Notes: generated by a model from the letters alone, not told the origin. A stretch of 64,000 nt of DNA from Theristus sp. LFF4_11 (GCA_030248135.1 JASANC010004012.1:1-64000); one strand, 5' to 3'; shown: positions 29,905 to 41,952, numbered from the stretch's first letter. Translations and numbers: made by a program.

Positions 29905-31845
29905 CTCGGGACCAAACTAAAAGATAATAAACGTTGCGGTAAAAGTTACTCCTCCTGTTCTGACTAAAACGCAAATTTAGAGTACTAGGTTTCAGAGCAA
30001 CGTGTTTTCGTTGTGAATACTGTTGAGGCAACAATTAGCGCATCAATGTTAAAAAATCGTAGCCGAAAATTGAGCATAAGCAACAAAATGGCTTTCGAAA
30101 ACTTACACGAACTCGCAGAATTCTTCGCACCAATCGTGCGACACAAACAGACCAGCAGCTAAGTGGGAACCAATTGTTAAGATCAGGAAACCAGCAAGTT
30201 GAAGTTGGGTCATATTTTTATGCATTTAAACTTTTGAAATTGTAACCGAAAAAGCTGCTTCAAAATTTTCAGTCTCATGAAATTCATGAAATAGCGACAA
30301 GTTACATTCACTGCAACGTGTTATTGTTCACAGTGTTCCGCATTTCATGTCATTATAATGATTTTGCATTACGCGACAATCACAACGTCTTCATGTGAGC
30401 AGTTTTTGATTCCGTTCTCTTTGATTGTTATCTTTTCGAAAACAACCATTTGTGTTGCGGTTTTTGCTGCGCATTTCCAGAGACAATCAATTTTAAAAGT
30501 GTGGAAAATCATCTCATGCATGCGCAATTTTTGAAACAGAAAACCGGAAAATGGCATCCATAATACGCTCTTCCATTTCTCATCACCACTATTTCACCTT
30601 TGTCAAACGCAAATGAGCATGACTAATATCAGGTACATGCATGGCGAAATCCACGTCTTGATTTTCGGTTATGAAATTTTGCGACAATGGAACTAACGAC
30701 AGTGTTATTCGACGCAGCCACAAAGAAAACAAACTGATGAACTGTTTGAGTTTCAAATATTATTGCTTGTTCAAACGTCACCCGCAATGGATGATGTACA
30801 GTATAACATGACTCAAAAACTCAAAAACGAAAAAACTCAGCCAACGAAAAAGGTGACAAACACTTTCGTGGGAGGGCTGTTTGTTTGTTCAGAGCGTATA
30901 TGTTGCACGAGAAAAGGTGTGATTGTTATCACAAAATAGTTGTTCCTGTTGTTGTTGTTGTTCTTGATATCGCCGTTAAGTCAACAGCAAACGTTGGTCA
31001 TTGTGGCGGTGATCGAAAACGGTATTTGTAATTCACAACTTCTGGGGGTTGTTCTGTCTGTTTTGTTGGACCCTTGACAATTTAGAAAAATTGTGAATTT
31101 TCAAAGGTCATGGAAGCACTTTCTTATTTCAACACGGTAGTCACTAAAGTCAAAATGTCCTTGGCCCAAGTCCTGCGGGAAAAAACGAACCCATGGAAAC
31201 CACGATGCGAAAAACGGTAGAAACCATCAACCAAGCACACACCGGACAAGCAAAACAAAACACCATCAAACCATCAACACAGAACTATCAAAAAGCCGAG
31301 ACACAGATGACACAGGTGCTTAGTCATCGGAGCATCGTTAAAGCCCCATCATGAGCGTGTTTCGTTGGTGCGGCTTAACTTCAGGTGTGCGTTCCAAGTG
31401 TATAAGTTCAAAGTAAATGACATGATATTCGCTAGATTTTACAGTTTTTTTGCGGGGTGTGCAGAAACACACCACACCATGACAAAGCAATAGAATCGTT
31501 AGACAGTAAAACTGCGAGGGTGTAACTTAGCGCATGTTTAGTCTGCTCACTCATTCAGTCGCCTGATAACGGTATTGATAAAAAAACTTCATTCTCTTCA
31601 CTTATTTTTCATGTAACTTCATAGTTCTTACTTCTCAGCGTATATAAGTCTAGTTTGTTAATACATTGAGTCGCAATTGATTTCGCACTTGCTTTGGAGA
31701 GGTTTAAAAAAAACAATTTCATTCAGAGTCAAGTGCAAGAACAAAACAGCCCATTTTCACATCGAAGATCTGCAAATAACATCTGAATAGAAAGATCCGA
31801 TCTTGGATAATCTTGAAATTTTCACTCGACATCTTCGTCAAGCTC
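29905..31845. other. intergenic, upstream of the Ly6-type gene
   Basis: AT-rich and without recognised repeats apart from a short TTGTTGTTGTTG tract at about 30950. AGCGTATATAAGTCTAG at about 31640 is TATA-like and lies about 200 bp upstream of the Ly6-type start codon. No ORF with coding character. Confidence 0.4.
31637..31650 (+). promoter_or_regulatory. candidate TATA-like element for the Ly6-type gene
   Basis: GCGTATATAAGTC lies about 200 bp before the ATG at 31850, in otherwise plain AT-rich DNA. A weak call from sequence and position only. Confidence 0.25.
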
Positions 31846-31849
31846 AAGC

Positions 31850-34275
31850 ATGTTGCGATGCTTTCTCCTGTTGGCTTTATGCATTGGTAAGCAAGCGTTT
31901 TCAACGATTCGAATTCATACAGTAGCGAACAACCCACCTGGTGTAGGTCTCAACGCGAAATAGGTTTAGAACAATCAACGACGATTTTCACAGCTTCTTC
32001 TTGAAAAGTGGAACGGGTATTTGTAAGAAAAATTAAATATTGGCTCAAAGTACCATTTGATTCTTTGATTGGTTCAAAATACCGCAATTTCAGCAATTGC
32101 CGAATGCACCGTGAAATGCTGGACCTGCGCCAGTCGACGATTGAATCCGTGGACCGGAGGCAACTGGCAACTGACGGGGCTGCCCATTCCGGTGAGTCGA
32201 GTGTTTGATTTTCAAATGGATATTTTTTGCTGGTGGTGGAATTGCGACCGAACGGTGGACATGGCTTTCAGTCTAAATTGTAGCTTCTGTCTGAAGAAAT
32301 TCCAAATCAAAAATAGATTTTCTATTAAAGAAGAGCCCATTCTTTTTTGATTCCAGTTCGACAAGAGCGCCGTCTATTGGGACGATGGCTGTGCGGACCC
32401 GGTGACCAATCAGCTGCAGGCAACGAATTTTCAAACCGATTGCGCGCTTTGTCTGACGTTGGCCGTGGTCGATCCGAATGAAATTTCATCAAACTCTGAT
32501 CCCAGTTGGTTTCTATTCGGTGTCTGCCCAGCTTGCTGATTTGGAACTGGTTGTTTCCTTATGCACTTGCAAACGTGCCGAATAAAACAGAACCGAACCG
32601 AACGGCAAGCTCTTGTTAACCTCCATTACTGCCTCTGGTTCAAACGCGCCAACATATTCAGTAGATCTCTGAGCTAATTTTAGCCCACCTCTTGTTTATT
32701 ACAGCGACTTTCACCAAGCTTTACGTTCGTGGCTGCTGGGAAAAGCTGACCGGCCAAGACTGGCGTGCGAACGATCAGACGCTGGTCAAAAATCTTGCGG
32801 TGAGTTTCAAAAAAAGGGAGAACAATGTAGTCGATAGAATTGTAATGCATTTGCAGCTAATGTGTGTTCAGATAAGAAAACGGTGTCAAAATGTTTACAG
32901 AACCGCTGCGAGTCCGGCACGTACGACACCTTCAAGAAAGACGGACAAGCTGGAAAGTCGTGGTCGTATAACAAGTTTTGTGATGCGAATCCCGGGTGAG
33001 CAGCAAGCATATTGGCAATCCACAGATTTTTTCCCGTTTTGAAGCGTGTACTGTTTCAACTGTGAGCAAGAAAGCAAAGCAACCAATGTCATTTTCAGTT
33101 GCAACGGCGAAGTGGCAGACCCGAACTCGCAGTCATGCAAAGTGCAAACCAGTGAGTAACAAATTTTCTGTCAAAGTGTTTCGCTTTTTCACACAGTTCA
33201 TGAAAAATCATTTTTCACAGGTACCATCAGCTGTTATCAGTGTCATTCAGAGGATACCAATTGCTGGACGGGTTCGTGCAACTCAGGCGCTAAATATTGC
33301 GCTAAAGTGGCGACGAAATTGAACGGTTTGTCCAAAAAACCGTTTTTTCGGGTATTTACTTGGTGAATTTATCTATTTTATGGTCTGACTGCAAAAAAAG
33401 TAATTCCAGTTCACCCGCTGTCATCAACAATCAATGTTGTGACCAATCAAATCAATGCAGCAACTACAGGATAGCCTAATTAATAAGGCAGCCCTTGTCT
33501 TCTCAATCAAGGCGAGATTAGTCACTGACTAGGGGAAGGGGTTGCCTTTCTCAAAATGCCACGATATTTGCCAATCGTATGTGCAAATGGACAAAGAACA
33601 AACAGAATTACCGTAAAGTCTTGCATATAAGGTCTCCTTATATAAATTTGAAAATCAAAAATTTCTAAAAAAAGTGGGATTTTGTGTGACAGCCTTATAA
33701 GTGGGAGGAGGTCTTATAAAGCGAACATTAGGAATTCCGGGCCTTATAAACGGGGTAGGTTTCCGACCATGTCAAAATTTTGAATTTTTTGGTTTTCCGC
33801 CGTGTGACACTCCGCCCACTTTTGGTCTTATAAGTGGGAGGAACCTTATATGCAAGACTTTACGGTAATAGCCCGAATAACCAATGTGTTTTAAGAAACA
33901 CGTCCAATTCGACACACAATTGGCTTTCTGAACGTCTTTTTTCTTTGATTCAAATTTCGCGCGCTCCTGCTACCATGAAAAAAGCAGCCATGTTTAATCG
34001 GCTATACCGTACCAAAAATCCTCTTGCGATTTCCTGCAGACAAATGGGACTACGTCAAAACCTGTTCTCCCATCAATCCGTACGGCACGAACCAATGCGG
34101 CTACTGGGACTCAACGCAGTATTACGTCACAAGAGCACGAATTCAGGCGGAGAATCAATTCTGTTTTTGCTACGATAAAAATCAGTGCAACGGTGCGATC
34201 AGGGGCGTGAGATCGACGTTTGGTCTTGTGTCGGTCATCTTGTCCATTCTATTGACAAAGGCTATTGTTCTGTAA
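31850..34275 (+). CDS. GPI-anchored Ly6/uPAR-type cysteine-rich protein, two-domain
   Basis: Eight exons: 31850-31886, 32094-32191, 32357-32504, 32705-32799, 32901-32995, 33099-33151, 33221-33325, 34040-34275. Phases all join: 867 nt, 288 aa. Residues 1-15 (MLRCFLLLALCIAIA) are a clear signal peptide. Two Cys-rich units follow. Unit 1 starts ECTVKCWTCAS and ends FCDANPGCNG; unit 2 starts ISCYQCHSEDTNCWTG and ends QFCFCYDKNQCNG. The C-x-x-C start and the C....CN finish are the framing marks of Ly6/uPAR three-finger domains. The last ~20 residues (STFGLVSVILSILLTKAIVL) are a hydrophobic tail fitting a GPI-attachment signal. Predicted site: outer face of the plasma membrane. Ly6 relatives often modulate receptors or channels, but no ligand can be inferred. 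The exon 3 donor (CCCA|GTTGGT) is the weakest junction. Intron 7 carries nested MITEs. Confidence 0.85.
33470..34022. mobile_element. interspersed element E interrupted by a TA-flanked MITE
   Basis: The left half (33470-33608: AAGGCGAGATTAGTCACTGA, TTTCTCAAAATGCCA) and right half (33868-34022: TGGCTTTCTGAACGTCTTTT, AAATTTCGCGCGCTCC) together match the continuous copy at 43975-44225. Between them sits the 255-bp MITE 33611-33865. All of it lies within intron 7 of the Ly6-type gene and ends about 18 bp before the last exon. Confidence 0.75.
33611..33865. mobile_element. TA-flanked MITE, CCGTAAAGTC family (nested)
   Basis: 255 bp, inverted ends CCGTAAAGTCTTGCATATAA and TATGCAAGACTTTACGG with TA on both sides. 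Inserted into element E. Confidence 0.85.
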
Positions 34276-34977
34276 AATTGTAAACGTGTTTTTGTTTCGT
34301 AAACAAAAAGCTTTATAACTGTTGTTCCTTTACTTTAGTCACATTTGATGATCCCGGTTGTTTTTTCTTCCTTTTTATCAGTTTTATGATACATACGAGT
34401 ATATAAGCTTTCGATCAATCCCCAATAAGAAGCGTGCTTTATTGTTTGTTTTTTTCTCCGTCTTGTGAACTTTCTCGATGTAAATATATTTCTGGCAACT
34501 TTTGTGAACTGTTGTTGTTTCATTGATGACTTTACAATTTGCATTCTTTTCAACGTTGAATGGTTTGTTTCCTCAAACGCCATTCTAAAAAAATCATTTC
34601 ACACTTACCACATTAAGTGCATACGTGCAGTTTTCTTATTCCGATTATTTGATAAAAAAGAGGTCGTTGTTGCAAGATGGTTGTTTCAAAAGCATTTTTA
34701 TCATGCTGAACGGTTTCTAAACCAACTGCAAATTACTGACTGGTTTTCAACTGTGTAAATTAAAAAAGAACCTGACACGTGTTCCACGGTGTGCAACTTT
34801 ACTTTTTTCATGGAACAATTGCCGTTTTAGTGCGTCGCAAACGTGCAAAACTTTAGTTCAATACCGAAAATGCCGCTATTTATAGCGGTGACTAGGATGG
34901 CTCGCCCACTTCTGTGTCCTTTTCAACCATCACATAATTTGAATATAATCGCATGTACGCGCATATACCGTAAAGTC

Positions 34978-35197
34978 TCGCATATAAGGTTCCTCCCACT
35001 TATAAGACCCCCACTCAAAAGTGGGCGGAGTGTCACACGGCGGGAAACCAAAAATTTTTTAACTTGGTCGAATTCCTAATCTTCGCTTTATAAGACCTCC
35101 TCCCACGTATAAGGTTGTCACACAAAATTCCAGTTGTTTCAAAAAAAATTTGATTTTCAAATTTGTATAAGGAGCCCTAATATGCAAGACTTTACGG
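34978..35197. mobile_element. TA-flanked MITE, CCGTAAAGTC family (third copy)
   Basis: 220 bp; left CCGTAAAGTCTCGCATATAA, right TATGCAAGACTTTACGG, TA on both sides. The interior is in the opposite orientation to the other two copies (CCTCCCACTTATAAGACC first). Confidence 0.8.
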
Positions 35198-35199
35198 TA

Positions 35200-36070
35200 T
35201 GTTTCCACTATGGAAATTTTTTTATTCCAAATATACGACTATTATACCATGCGCGTGTTCAATTTTCCCAAACAGTTAACATACGTATTGTTTGCATCAA
35301 AAAAATTTTCTCGCGGCAATACGAAACGACACGAGCAGAAATATAAAAGTTACCCACGTGTGCATCATGTTGATGAAACTGTGTGCATATAAGAAACGCA
35401 AATGGCTTTGTGTGAGAAAATGTGTACATTGTAAGTTCCGCGATACTTTTTCCAGCATACGTTTTTCGCCAAGTCATTTGTCAATCGGCAGTGCAGACAC
35501 GGAACATTTGAATTCTGAAACCAGTTTCAAAAAAATGCTTCTTCTTCGCCGGGCAGGCAGACATCAAAGTTTAAACTGCTGTACCAATGAGAGTTTTAGC
35601 ATAATTTTGACGTTTTTAGTTGGCGCAGAAAATGTCACAAAAGCCACGTGCGCAGTTTTTTTGTTGCAATGCAACAAACAGTTGGGTTGGGACACTGCTT
35701 TCGACGCCCTTCCTGGGTGCGCTTGGCACCATAGTGATATACACTTCTGCTATTATATGAGGTCAAATCAGCACACATTGCTAAACTGCCTGTATCAGCA
35801 ATAAAATGTACTGAAACAGCAATTAAAATGTGTATGTTCCATCAGTATATCGATTGATTTCCATTGAAACTGCCCACCGTTTGGTTATCTGAATCGTTGT
35901 CACAGCAAATGCTACAGTCAGTTTTTTTCATCAGATTTTTACACGCTTCGTGATATTTTTCTCACAACTGTTTCAGATCACGTTGTCGCACGTTCGCGTG
36001 CATATGTATCAAGGACGACACATACGCAACCGAATATTACGGTATATTTCAAACGAGTTCCAATCCGAAA
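35200..36070. other. no supported gene; upstream of the Ykt6-like gene
   Basis: AT-rich. A plus ORF of about 170 codons (35292-35804) exists but has no recognised domain and its codon content looks random. CTGTTTCAG at about 35976 could be an acceptor for a 5' UTR exon of the next gene. Confidence 0.35.
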
Positions 36071-37165
36071 ATGCGTCTGTTCTGCATCGCGCTGTGCAAC
36101 GAGACGACCGAGTATCACCAGTACGAGCAGCAGCAACGGATCGAGCAACCGCCGCCGCCGTCGTCGCAGCGGTGCATCCATTTCGACCTGTCGCACATCG
36201 CGCACGCGCAGCGAGAGAAACTGCGAGAATTCATTCGATCGACCTGCGACGACGTGGCGCACGATCGCATCGACGAGAGCTCGATTGATTTCGAAATCGA
36301 CGACGTCGACCACGCCTGTTTGGAGACGTCCAGTCATAAGCGATACAAAACGGTGAGCAAGCCTTGCCTTTTTGTGTTGTTGTCGAAATGGTTTCCTAGA
36401 TACTACGCTACCTGCTGTATTCGATAGTCTCTGGTTTCAACGCGATGATTTTACTTCAGTGTTTGTGATTGCTGATGGTGATTACTGAAATGTATGAATA
36501 CTGAAATGAAATGAGCAAAGGACGGGAACAGCTAGTTGGGATAATCTTTTTTAAACAATGAGGGACGTAGATTGTACAGTACATTTTTCATATTTTTTTT
36601 ATCTGTCAATTTTTCTGGCAGAATACAGAGCCCGCGAAACTTTGAACCGTTGAGAAGAATGAACCGGATTCAGGTTTGCTCGGGACGGGACGAATCAAAC
36701 AGCCCCAATTGTGACAAACAGACCCTGTTTCGTCCTTCCTTCTTTCGCGGGCTCTGAACTTTGGTGGAAAAGTGACAGGTTAAAAGAAACATACTGTAAG
36801 ATTGTATCGGTACGATATGTCCACAGTTGTAGCTTTGATTTACATCTACATAGCTACAGAAACGAATGCTTTTCTGTTTTTGGAGTTGTTTTTCTCCGCT
36901 TCAGCCCAATGTTTTCAAAAACGTTTCCATTTCGCAGGTCGACTTCGAGTTCCACCGGTGCGTTCAGTCGGTGGGCGGTTTGATTGGCGTCGCAGTGACC
37001 GATGTCGACTTCCCACCGCGGGACGCGTTTCAATTGCTGGCTAAAATCATGAGCGAATTCAATCAATGGAAACGCAAGACGGGCAACCACGGCTCGGATA
37101 GTGTGGCGCAGTTCGGCCCGCAGCTGGCGCGCTATTTGCCGGGCAAGAAACCGCAGACGGGCTAA
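36071..37165 (+). CDS. Ykt6-like longin-domain protein lacking the SNARE motif
   Basis: Two exons, 36071-36352 and 36938-37165 (ACG|GTGAGC and TTTCGCAG|GTC), phase 0, 169 aa. The start MRLFCIALCNE and the block GGLIGVAVTDVDFPPRDAFQ followed by LLAKIMSEFNQW align with the longin domain of Ykt6 R-SNAREs (consensus like '..GVVIADNEYPSRVAFTLL.K.L.EF'). The end, QFGPQLARYLPGKKPQTG, matches the Ykt6 linker just before the SNARE helix. A stop follows at once, so the R-SNARE coiled coil and the C-terminal CC-box (lipidation) are absent. Ykt6 is usually about 198 aa. Residues about 20-35 hold an extra Gln/Pro insert. No donor or coiled-coil exon is visible before the poly(A) signal at 37684. Likely a longin-only paralogue, or a truncated copy. 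Confidence 0.7.
36625..36756. mobile_element. short MITE with CAGAGCCCGCGAAA ends
   Basis: 132 bp; the left CAGAGCCCGCGAAACTTTGA is mirrored by TTTCTTTCGCGGGCTCTG. No clear target duplication. It lies in the only intron of the Ykt6-like gene. Confidence 0.7.
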
Positions 37166-37683
37166 ACATTTCACTGGGCGCATTCTCAGTCACGGCGGCA
37201 CGGGTTTTGTTGGTTGACTATTTACTTTGCAACTCACCACTGGGGCTGTGGCGTTTGAATCAAACGCAGCGAATCCCAATAGTATTCCGTGTTTTACACA
37301 ATGCTCAGTGATATTTATCGCAACGGTTAATTGATTTCAAATTCAATTGAACAGCTAGTTTATGACTCCGGAGACTGTTTTTTTGTCACGGCAACAAAAT
37401 TGCTGAAACATGCAAATTGGCCTGTTGAACTCGGTGCAGACGCGAGGCGAGGCAAATTTGTAGTTATCTGTTTATTTTTTATTTTGGGTTCATTGTAGTT
37501 TGTACATTTTGCTATCCCTCCTATTGCAAGACGAGACAATTTTACTGTTTGTTACTGGATTCAAGTACTGAAATCCATAATGCGCATTGTGAGAGTTGCA
37601 AGTATTTTTTTCTCATTCGATGACATGCAGTGCTCGTTCCACATTGTGTTTTACCCCCATGCCATGCATAATCGCTGCGAAGG

Positions 37684-37689
37684 AATAAA
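37684..37689 (+). terminator. polyadenylation signal AATAAA
   Basis: AATAAA about 520 bp after the stop of the Ykt6-like gene and about 230 bp before the convergent RPB3 stop codon; the best candidate 3' end for the plus-strand transcript. Confidence 0.4.
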
Positions 37690-37918
37690 TAATTTGAATT
37701 GACTATTTTTTTTCTGTCTCTGGAATGAAATCAACTTCAAGCCACAAAACAATGAAAAAACTAATATTTACAGTGCCATTGGAATTCCGAGCGAAACAAG
37801 AACAGAAACATAACAACAACAAAAAGCAAACAAACGGCCCGTAGAAAAAAAGCCACACAGAGATCCACAACACATCTTTCAATCGTTCAAAAAATGTTCA
37901 AACGGTCGTCACAATCAC

Positions 37919-40900
37919 TCAATCGTAAGCCGTCGTATCGTTCACTCGAAATTCTTCCAGTATAACCTGAATAGAATTTGAAAAAAATCTGAAAATTTGA
38001 AGTGAATTGGGTGAAGTGAAATGCTCGGACTCAATGCACTGTCACACTACAAGTCATCCAAACTACACGTCACACACAACAAACGTATCAGCTACAGTGA
38101 AAAATGGGAGCCCACCCAATTATGTTTCTAAACTCAGATTTACTCACATGACCTGTTTCGGGTGATTAAGTTACGTACAGGTTTTCTACAAAATCTTCTT
38201 ACACTTCATCTGGATAATATTCTACAACTAGCTGATCGGTTGGAAAAAAAAATGCACGTGTGTGCAACCGACCAATCAGCTAGTTGTATAGCTTAGCCAG
38301 ATGGACTGTACCTCTCTGCTACCCGCCCACCCCACCGGTTGTTCACCTGCAAATCAGCCAATTTTCGCTTCAACTGCGCAATACCGGAGAGCACAATATT
38401 CTCAGCCTTCAGTTGGCCGGCGGACTCGACCGTCAGCCAGAACTTCTTCGGTACGCCCATCACGTCGGCGGGCGCTTCCGCTTCAAATAAACGTCCATTT
38501 TTCTGTTATAGTTTTTTTTTAATTTGGTAATAATTTCATTTATTCATTTGAATTACTACTTCATTTTAATTCTGTTTATTGTCACATTTCCACATTCATC
38601 GATTGATTCCGACTCTACTCGCAAACTTTTTCGCCATTCTATTCAGTTCAATGAACGGGAGAAAGACCAGTGGCAGTTTGCACCACCGGTTGATTTTATG
38701 AAAAACAAAAAAAACGTATCGAACTTACGGATATCCGGATCGATTTCGGAGAACTCGCTTTTCGGCCTGAAGAAATGAGTGTAAATCAATGAAGAAAAGA
38801 AACGCCAAAAAACTGTTTGGCGAAATTTCCAACACATCGCGAAACACCAACTGGTTAGCATGAAAATCAGCCAAGTTGTTGGATGGTTCTCTGCATTTCG
38901 GCCTTGGCACCAATATCATATGCAGAAGAGGGGTGGCCTGATCAGTGATGTGCCCCTCCTGAACCATAAATTGGGTCAAGCAGCCACCGACCACTCGTCC
39001 GGATGTGGCAACAGGGTGTGCCGGAGCGCGTTGTCCGGGTCGTACTCGAACGCAACACCGCACGTCGGGTTCCATTTCGCGTGCTCCTTTCCGAAGCCTT
39101 TTTTTGCGTAGCACCGCATCTTCACCTCTTGACCCTTGCGTAGTTTCACGATCAGAATTTCTGTAAAAAAGAGCACAGATTGTTGCATATTGAAAGACCA
39201 ATTCTCTGACTGGATGGGCACAATCGCAGGCATGAACGCACGCACGCACGCACGCACAGCTCTCATTTATCGATATTTTTTTATCTTTTATCTTTGTCCC
39301 CAGACTCAATGCGTGGTTAGATAAGTAAACAGTTTCATGCGTGACGCGGGAATTCAAAATTGACAAAATGACCTCGCGTCTTAAAATACGGCGGAGTCAC
39401 TTAGGCGATTTTGAATTGCCACATGATGATTGAAACTGTAGTTTGCTGTCTAGGTGTGCACAGGTTTGCTTGCAGCGGCGCACCAGTGTGTGCAAGCGTG
39501 GTTGTGTGTGAATGCACATGCGCACGCTGCCATGCAGTGCACAGTGTTCAGCAACGTTCACCCGAGCGCACCAGTGTGTGCAAGCGTGGTTGTGTGTGAA
39601 TGCACATGCGCACGCTGCCATGCAGTGCACAGTGTTCAGCAACGTTCACCCGAGCGCACGCACCATCGCTGGTCATGCCATACTGGCGCTCGGTGTCCTG
39701 CTGTCTGGCGCCGCACGCCGGCACGCACTTGCTGTCGCTGCCAACCAGGTCGGCCGTGGTGACCGCCTTCGTCTGATCGTCGTCGCAGCGCACCTGCAGC
39801 ACGAACTCCACCGCGCACTCCTGGCAGAACTCCGTGCACGTGCAGTCCTGCGACAGTTCACGTTGGTTTTCTCTGTTCCCGTCATCAAACAGTTTTTTGA
39901 CTGCGTTGTGGTATTGTGTTTGAACGCGAATTTGAGATTTGAATATTTACCATCGTACACACGTTTGATCCGAACTCGCTGATTGGCCATAATTGTTATT
40001 AATGCAGAACAAAACCGTTAGCGTCGAAGCATTTTACCGTCTGAATCAAGGCTAAGTCCTCCAAAAAAAATACGGCTCAAGAATGGGGAGGAAACCATGA
40101 AAACAAATGGAAACCAAACCAACGGACAGCTTGCAAACACCACTCACGCGTGTGTACTGCAGTTTGTCCACAAGCTCATCAGAGACCAACGGGATCAGGC
40201 CCATGCGATGTGCAATGAATTCGTCGTTCAGAACGGACGTGTTCACCTCGATTTGCACCCAGTCGATTGCTGACAGACATTTTTTCTCAGTTTGAGTATT
40301 GTGGATTTATTCAAACGTGTCCGGACTAAAATGACGTCATTTGCTTTAAAAACGCCCGTTTGTCAAAGTACAGGCACTAAAATGTCAGTTTGGTGTGACT
40401 GATTCGACAGTCACCATTTGTTTACGGGAAGAAATCGGCGAAACGGAAAGCCTGGTTTGCTGTGAACGACAAGCGCATGTTTGGCGGCACATGACGTCAT
40501 TTCAGTGGGACACGTTTAAAAAAATAGGTCATACTAGAAAACCTTTACTTGTATTTTGCTGTACTGTAACACAGTTGAGCTCAACTTTGTATTTTGTACT
40601 GCAAAACGCTGATTGGCTGACTGTCATGAAAGAATGCATACAAGTGAGCGGTCACGCAACGGACACAATACAATGAAACCAATATGATCGTGACTCGTGT
40701 GAGACTCGCTAACATTCTCAGGTTACGTTGGAGACATTCAGTTTACGACGAATCAGCAATTATCACTACGTGAAACATTATCGAGAAAACAGAAAACATA
40801 CCAATGGTTGGCACTTCGGCGATGAACACGCGACGCAATGCGTTGGCCACGCTGGAACGCTTTGCAATCACTCATTTTGCTTTTGAAAAATCACATCAAT

Positions 40901-41308
40901 CAATTCGTCAATGAAATTTATTACGACAGTCCGTGAAATTGTTGTGGTACACACAACGATACAACGCAATTCAGTAACGAAAGCGTTACGGCAAATAATG
41001 CCTGGATCTTACCTTGTAAAACCTCAGAAAACTACGACAACAAAAAAACAGACAGATCACACCTCCAGTCTCAAACCTAACAAACCTTCTAAGAAACTTT
41101 ATGTATATTCTTAGCTTTCTACTCTTTCACTAGGACTTTTATGCACATTCCGAGTCGTTAAAAACAACAAAAAAACAATCACATTGGAAAAGCGAAATGA
41201 ATACAAACTCCATCATACAAACCTTAGATCCGAATCCACCAACTGGAACTGAACGACGTCGTCTGACAGTTTCAAAATGACCACCGTTGATTGGTTGGCA
41301 AACGGCAT
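37919..41308 (-). CDS. RPB3/POLR2C: RNA polymerase II core subunit RPB3 (POLR2C)
   Basis: Eight exons: 41308-41223, 40851-40802, 40269-40148, 39847-39664, 39160-38992, 38766-38729, 38480-38347, 37966-37919. Phases all join: 831 nt, 276 aa, against about 275 in animals. The start [20 protein letters not shown] matches the family N-terminus. The alphaN-like motif [20 protein letters not shown] and [15 protein letters not shown] are diagnostic. The zinc loop [11 protein letters not shown] (about residues 86-96) is intact. [20 protein letters not shown] and the helix [17 protein letters not shown] complete the fold. Role: RPB3 dimerises with RPB11 to seed Pol II assembly. For the last exon I prefer splicing from CTGCAG|GTGAAC to TATTCAG|GTTATA, giving [15 protein letters not shown], because it restores family length. 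Read-through of that donor would instead end at TAA 38295-38293 inside a MITE. Tail-to-tail with the Ykt6-like gene. Confidence 0.93.
38209..38311. repeat. short palindromic MITE in last RPB3 intron
   Basis: CAACTAGCTGATCGGTTGG and CCGACCAATCAGCTAGTTG are inverted around a TGCACGTGTGTGCA centre. The right end ATGGACTGTA resembles ACAGTCCATCTG at 4.52 kb. It contains the stop codon used if the last RPB3 donor is not spliced. Confidence 0.6.
39295..39440. repeat. MITE, GACTCAATGCGTG family (partial)
   Basis: CAGACTCAATGCGTGG, AGTTTCATGCGTGACGCGGG and GCGATTTTGAATTGCCACAT follow the order of the 49.0-kb copy. The right end is missing. It lies in the RPB3 intron 39664-39160, next to an ACGCACGCACGC microsatellite (39238-39260). 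Confidence 0.55.
39479..39656. repeat. 88-bp direct tandem repeat, two copies
   Basis: CACCAGTGTGTGCAAGCGTG ... CAACGTTCACCCGAGCG recurs at exactly 88-bp spacing (39481 and 39569), essentially identical. It ends 8 bp from the donor of the RPB3 exon 39847-39664. Confidence 0.85.
40297..40516. repeat. interspersed repeat, TGGATTTATTCAAACG family
   Basis: Second copy of the 27.42-kb element, longer by about 30 bp in the middle (GGAAAGCCTGGTTTGCTGTG). Located in the RPB3 intron 40802-40269, beginning about 30 bp upstream of the 40269 acceptor. Confidence 0.7.
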
Positions 41309-41952
41309 CCTTGAGATTCGCCTCTGTCAAAGAAAAGTAACTCTGCATTTTTTGCCATGACTCGTGGGCGTGGCTTTAAAGAGAGGAAATGTAATTTTAA
41401 TTGTTTTCGGTATATTTCACGGACTGCACAGTAGCAACCGCTATTGAAATTGATAAGAGCACTGAAAAAAACCGAACCAACTTTTATTCCAACTTCTCGC
41501 AAATAGGTGATGGAAAAAGTGAAAAAGTCCAACCAAAAAACAGGCAGTGTGAAGTTTTACAATTCTGCACAAAAACATGCACCAAGATACGCACAATGGG
41601 AATGTAAACCGGGTTTTCAAAGAAAAACGTCATTTATGCAAACTCACACGAGAAATTCAACAAAATACCGATAAAAAAATTAGAACCTGAATACAAAAAT
41701 GTCGTCAAAACAACTGAACAACTTGCTGAAACGAACACAAAATGCAACGGTCGAAAATGAAACAATTGTGGCAGTATGTGTTTTGATCGATGGCTTTGTT
41801 CAACCATGTATTTGCAACCTGAAAATCTTAACGTTCTCAATAGTTCTCAACTTCAAATTGATAACTCATTAACAACAAATCACCAAAATACAAAAGAAAA
41901 CACTTGGAAATTGTAAAAAACGTCACATTAACCTAAACCTCATGTCAAAGAA

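Noticed and set aside
35292..35804. 170-codon plus ORF upstream of the Ykt6-like gene
   Set aside because: AT-rich with random-looking composition, no domain, and overlapped by repeat-derived sequence nearby.
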